Shown here in pieces: positions 6,803-7,969 of a stretch of 7,969 nt of DNA (the first letter of the stretch is position 1; the number at the start of each line of letters is the position of its first letter). Below the pieces are notes generated by a model. That model did not search any database, was not told the DNA's origin, and saw only the letters and a list, made by a program, of their open reading frames with translations. The stretch covers positions 1 through 7,969 of the forward strand of contig DATKYO010000050.1 of the NCBI GenBank assembly GCA_035528475.1, written 5' to 3'. Origin of the DNA: SD8 sp035528475. GTDB lineage: Archaea > Halobacteriota > Methanomicrobia > Methanomicrobiales > Methanospirillaceae. Position numbers and translations under genes: made by a program.

Positions 6803-6994
6803 GCCACGGATTCCATTCTATATGAATGAAGGATCAGGATGGATATGGCTGGATGTAATGAATAAATGTATAATTTCTGCCAGGTTTTTTCTTTGGGGAA
6901 TAAGGGAGGGGGATATGATTCGTTTCATATTACAGCATAATCATCTGATTTAGATTAGGAAAGCCAAGATTATAAGCAATTTTCAATAATAAGG

Positions 6995-7003
6995 TATTTA
7001 TAG
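6995..7003 (+). promoter_or_regulatory. TATA box of the secreted-protein gene
   Basis: TATTTATAG lies 61 bases before the ATG, after an A-rich stretch that could serve as BRE. The predicted transcription start is about 25 bases downstream, near 7024, giving a leader of roughly 40 bases. Other AT-rich candidates nearby (ATTATAAG at 6969-6976 and CTAAATAAAT at 7006-7015) are less well placed or less like the consensus. Confidence 0.5.
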
Positions 7004-7024
7004 TGCTAAATAAATTTGAAACAG

Positions 7025-7043
7025 ATGCTGAAAATTTCAGCAT
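7025..7043 (+). repeat. Perfect 19-base palindrome in the leader
   Basis: ATGCTGAAA (7025-7033) and TTTCAGCAT (7035-7043) are exact reverse complements around a single A. It begins at or next to the predicted transcription start and ends 9 bases before the ribosome binding site. As DNA it could be an operator for a dimeric repressor. As RNA it could fold into an eight-pair hairpin with a three-base loop at the mRNA 5' end. Confidence 0.75.
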
Positions 7044-7052
7044 AATAAATGT

Positions 7053-7058
7053 AGGAGG
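7053..7058 (+). promoter_or_regulatory. Strong Shine-Dalgarno sequence of the secreted-protein gene
   Basis: AGGAGG, extended to AGGAGGAT, lies five bases before the ATG at 7064. It is the strongest ribosome binding site in the window and fixes the start codon, which is followed directly by a signal peptide. Confidence 0.85.
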
Positions 7059-7063
7059 ATTAA

Positions 7064-7897
7064 ATGAAGAAAATCTTAATCATTATCCTATCAATAGCGC
7101 TCCTTTCAGGATTCGCTGTAGCCGATCGTGGAATCGATCCGGTCCCTGAAACTCAAGGGATTGTCACTTCTACCACCATTGACGCAGTTGGCAATTTTGC
7201 ATCTGCTACCGAGATCCAGTGGAGGATGACTGATTCAGTAAATGGCCTTCCGGGAGTACCTCCTTTAGACACTCCTGGCAATGGTTTTGGTCCGGTGATT
7301 TATGAATCAACCTACACAGAGGACACTGTTTCCAACGGTGTGGGCCTGATTGCCTATGACAAGGAGCTCGATGTCGAAACTTCCGGCCAGATCTCAGGTC
7401 AGTGGAACATAGAAGCGGTCAAGGAGTTGGCTTTTGTGGGCGTTGACGGTGCTCGCGTTGTGTCTACCGATAACATCTTTGTTGATGGTGCAGCGAATAC
7501 TACCTGGACATATGCCGAAGTTATTTGTCCATTTGCAACAGCAGATGGATGGGGTGGATTCGCTGCATATTGCAACAGAGCTGAAGCCGGAAGCACAATT
7601 GATATGACCGTGGCCAATGTAAGAACCACTTCCACCGATAGGTTCATCATGCCTTCGGCAGATCATCCGGTCGAGCTGAACCATGATATACGGGTTAGCG
7701 AGCTGGTCACTGACCTGCCATCCATGGGAATGGTTTCAGCGTACATGGACGTTCTGATCCAGGAAGATTATGAACCGGAATATTTGGGTGAAGTATCTCT
7801 TTCAGAAAGAATAGAGTTCTCCGAGTCCACCACGGTCGACGGTGACATCACCCTCTTTGAGAAACTGATGCACTACGAGTCGGGAATGGTAAGGTAA
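7064..7897 (+). CDS. Secreted protein of unrecognised family
   Basis: The protein has 277 residues and I do not recognise a named family. Residues 1-20 form a clear Sec signal peptide: MKK, a hydrophobic core, then AVA with likely cleavage between A20 and D21. There is no lipobox Cys, no C-terminal membrane segment and no archaeosortase-type tail, so the mature protein (about 257 residues) is probably released or held by other surface proteins. It is acidic, rich in Thr, Ser, Val and Gly, and looks mainly beta-strand. It has two Cys, C155 and C170, which could form a disulfide, and one N-glycosylation sequon (N145-T-T). The YESTYTEDT (80-88) and AYDKELDVET (97-106) pattern faintly recalls repeated surface proteins of methanogens; this is a memory-based impression only. 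It is a single-gene unit with its own promoter, leader palindrome, strong ribosome binding site and terminator, suggesting high or regulated expression. Confidence 0.85.
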   Translation: MKKILIIILSIALLSGFAVADRGIDPVPETQGIVTSTTIDAVGNFASATEIQWRMTDSVNGLPGVPPLDTPGNGFGPVIYESTYTEDTVSNGVGLIAYDKELDVETSGQISGQWNIEAVKELAFVGVDGARVVSTDNIFVDGAANTTWTYAEVICPFATADGWGGFAAYCNRAEAGSTIDMTVANVRTTSTDRFIMPSADHPVELNHDIRVSELVTDLPSMGMVSAYMDVLIQEDYEPEYLGEVSLSERIEFSESTTVDGDITLFEKLMHYESGMVR

Positions 7898-7907
7898 TTT
7901 GTGAACA

Positions 7908-7938
7908 AATCCTGGAATTTCTCCGGGATTTTTCTTTT
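7908..7938 (+). terminator. Hairpin plus T-tract terminator
   Basis: AATCCTGGA (7908-7916) pairs with TCCGGGATT (7922-7930) to form a nine-pair stem with one G-U pair and a five-base loop. The tract TTTTTCTTTT (7929-7938) follows at once. It starts 10 bases after the stop codon of the secreted-protein gene. The structure looks like an intrinsic terminator; in archaea the T tract is probably the main signal. Confidence 0.75.
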
Positions 7939-7969
7939 ATTGTAACGCTATAGAGATAACTGAAGGTAA

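Larger units (their letters stand above)
6760..7063. other. AT-rich intergenic regulatory region of 304 bases
   Basis: This region separates the antiporter and secreted-protein genes, which are transcribed away from each other. It contains the antiporter promoter (6784-6802, minus strand), four GGAT repeats (6831-6854), a CATTC-5-GAATG inverted repeat (6814-6828), and the TATA box, palindrome and Shine-Dalgarno sequence of the downstream gene. CAGCATAAT occurs twice (6933-6941 and 7038-7046). A 43-codon open frame at 6822-6953 has no convincing start signal. No RNA gene was recognised. Confidence 0.7.

Noticed and set aside
6814..6828. CATTC-TATAT-GAATG inverted repeat upstream of the antiporter
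   Set aside because: The arms are only five bases in AT-rich DNA, so chance is likely. It is noted in the intergenic description but not called as an operator.
6822..6953. Plus-strand open frame of 43 codons in the intergenic region
   Set aside because: No ribosome binding site or TATA box precedes it, and the peptide has no recognisable feature. It could still encode a small protein, but the sequence does not support it.

Overview
The window looks like chromosomal DNA from a methanogenic euryarchaeon, most likely of the Methanomicrobiales type; that lineage call is an inference. The signs are a UbiA-family enzyme of archaeal ether-lipid synthesis, an archaeal-type phosphopantetheine adenylyltransferase, a core heterodisulfide reductase A (HdrA) flavoprotein with ferredoxin clusters, a DUF116 protein, archaeal TATA-like promoters and a tRNA 3' end with no encoded CCA. 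No mobile element, CRISPR array or phage gene was seen. The organism cannot be named from this sequence.

Layout from left to right. Bases 1-25 are the 3' end of a tRNA. A lipid prenyltransferase gene (129-968, +) follows and converges on a four-gene minus-strand block (978-4535). In its order of transcription that block encodes a gamma-carbonic-anhydrase-like protein, a short HdrA-like flavoprotein, methylthioribose-1-phosphate isomerase (MtnA) and a membrane-anchored Cys-rich DUF116 protein. The junctions are an 8-base overlap, a 3-base gap and a 4-base overlap, so this is almost certainly one operon. Divergent from it by 30 bases is coaD (4566-5048, +), followed by a two-CBS-domain protein (5112-5615, +) with its own promoter-like sequence. 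The 3' end of the CBS gene overlaps that of a convergent Na+/H+ antiporter gene (5581-6759, -) by 35 bases. A 304-base AT-rich regulatory region then leads to a secreted protein gene of unrecognised family (7064-7897, +). That gene has a TATA box, a perfect 19-base palindrome near the predicted transcription start, a strong Shine-Dalgarno sequence and a hairpin-plus-T-tract terminator.

How the genes may work together. The lipid, CoA and ion-transport genes are ordinary housekeeping. The unusual part is the minus-strand operon. It couples an HdrA reduced to its FAD and inserted-ferredoxin core, without the N- and C-terminal iron-sulfur domains and without HdrB, HdrC or MvhD neighbours, to MtnA (nucleoside salvage) and to a membrane-tethered Cys-rich protein. 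A shared redox role is possible but unproven. The second point of interest is the promoter region and identity of the secreted protein.
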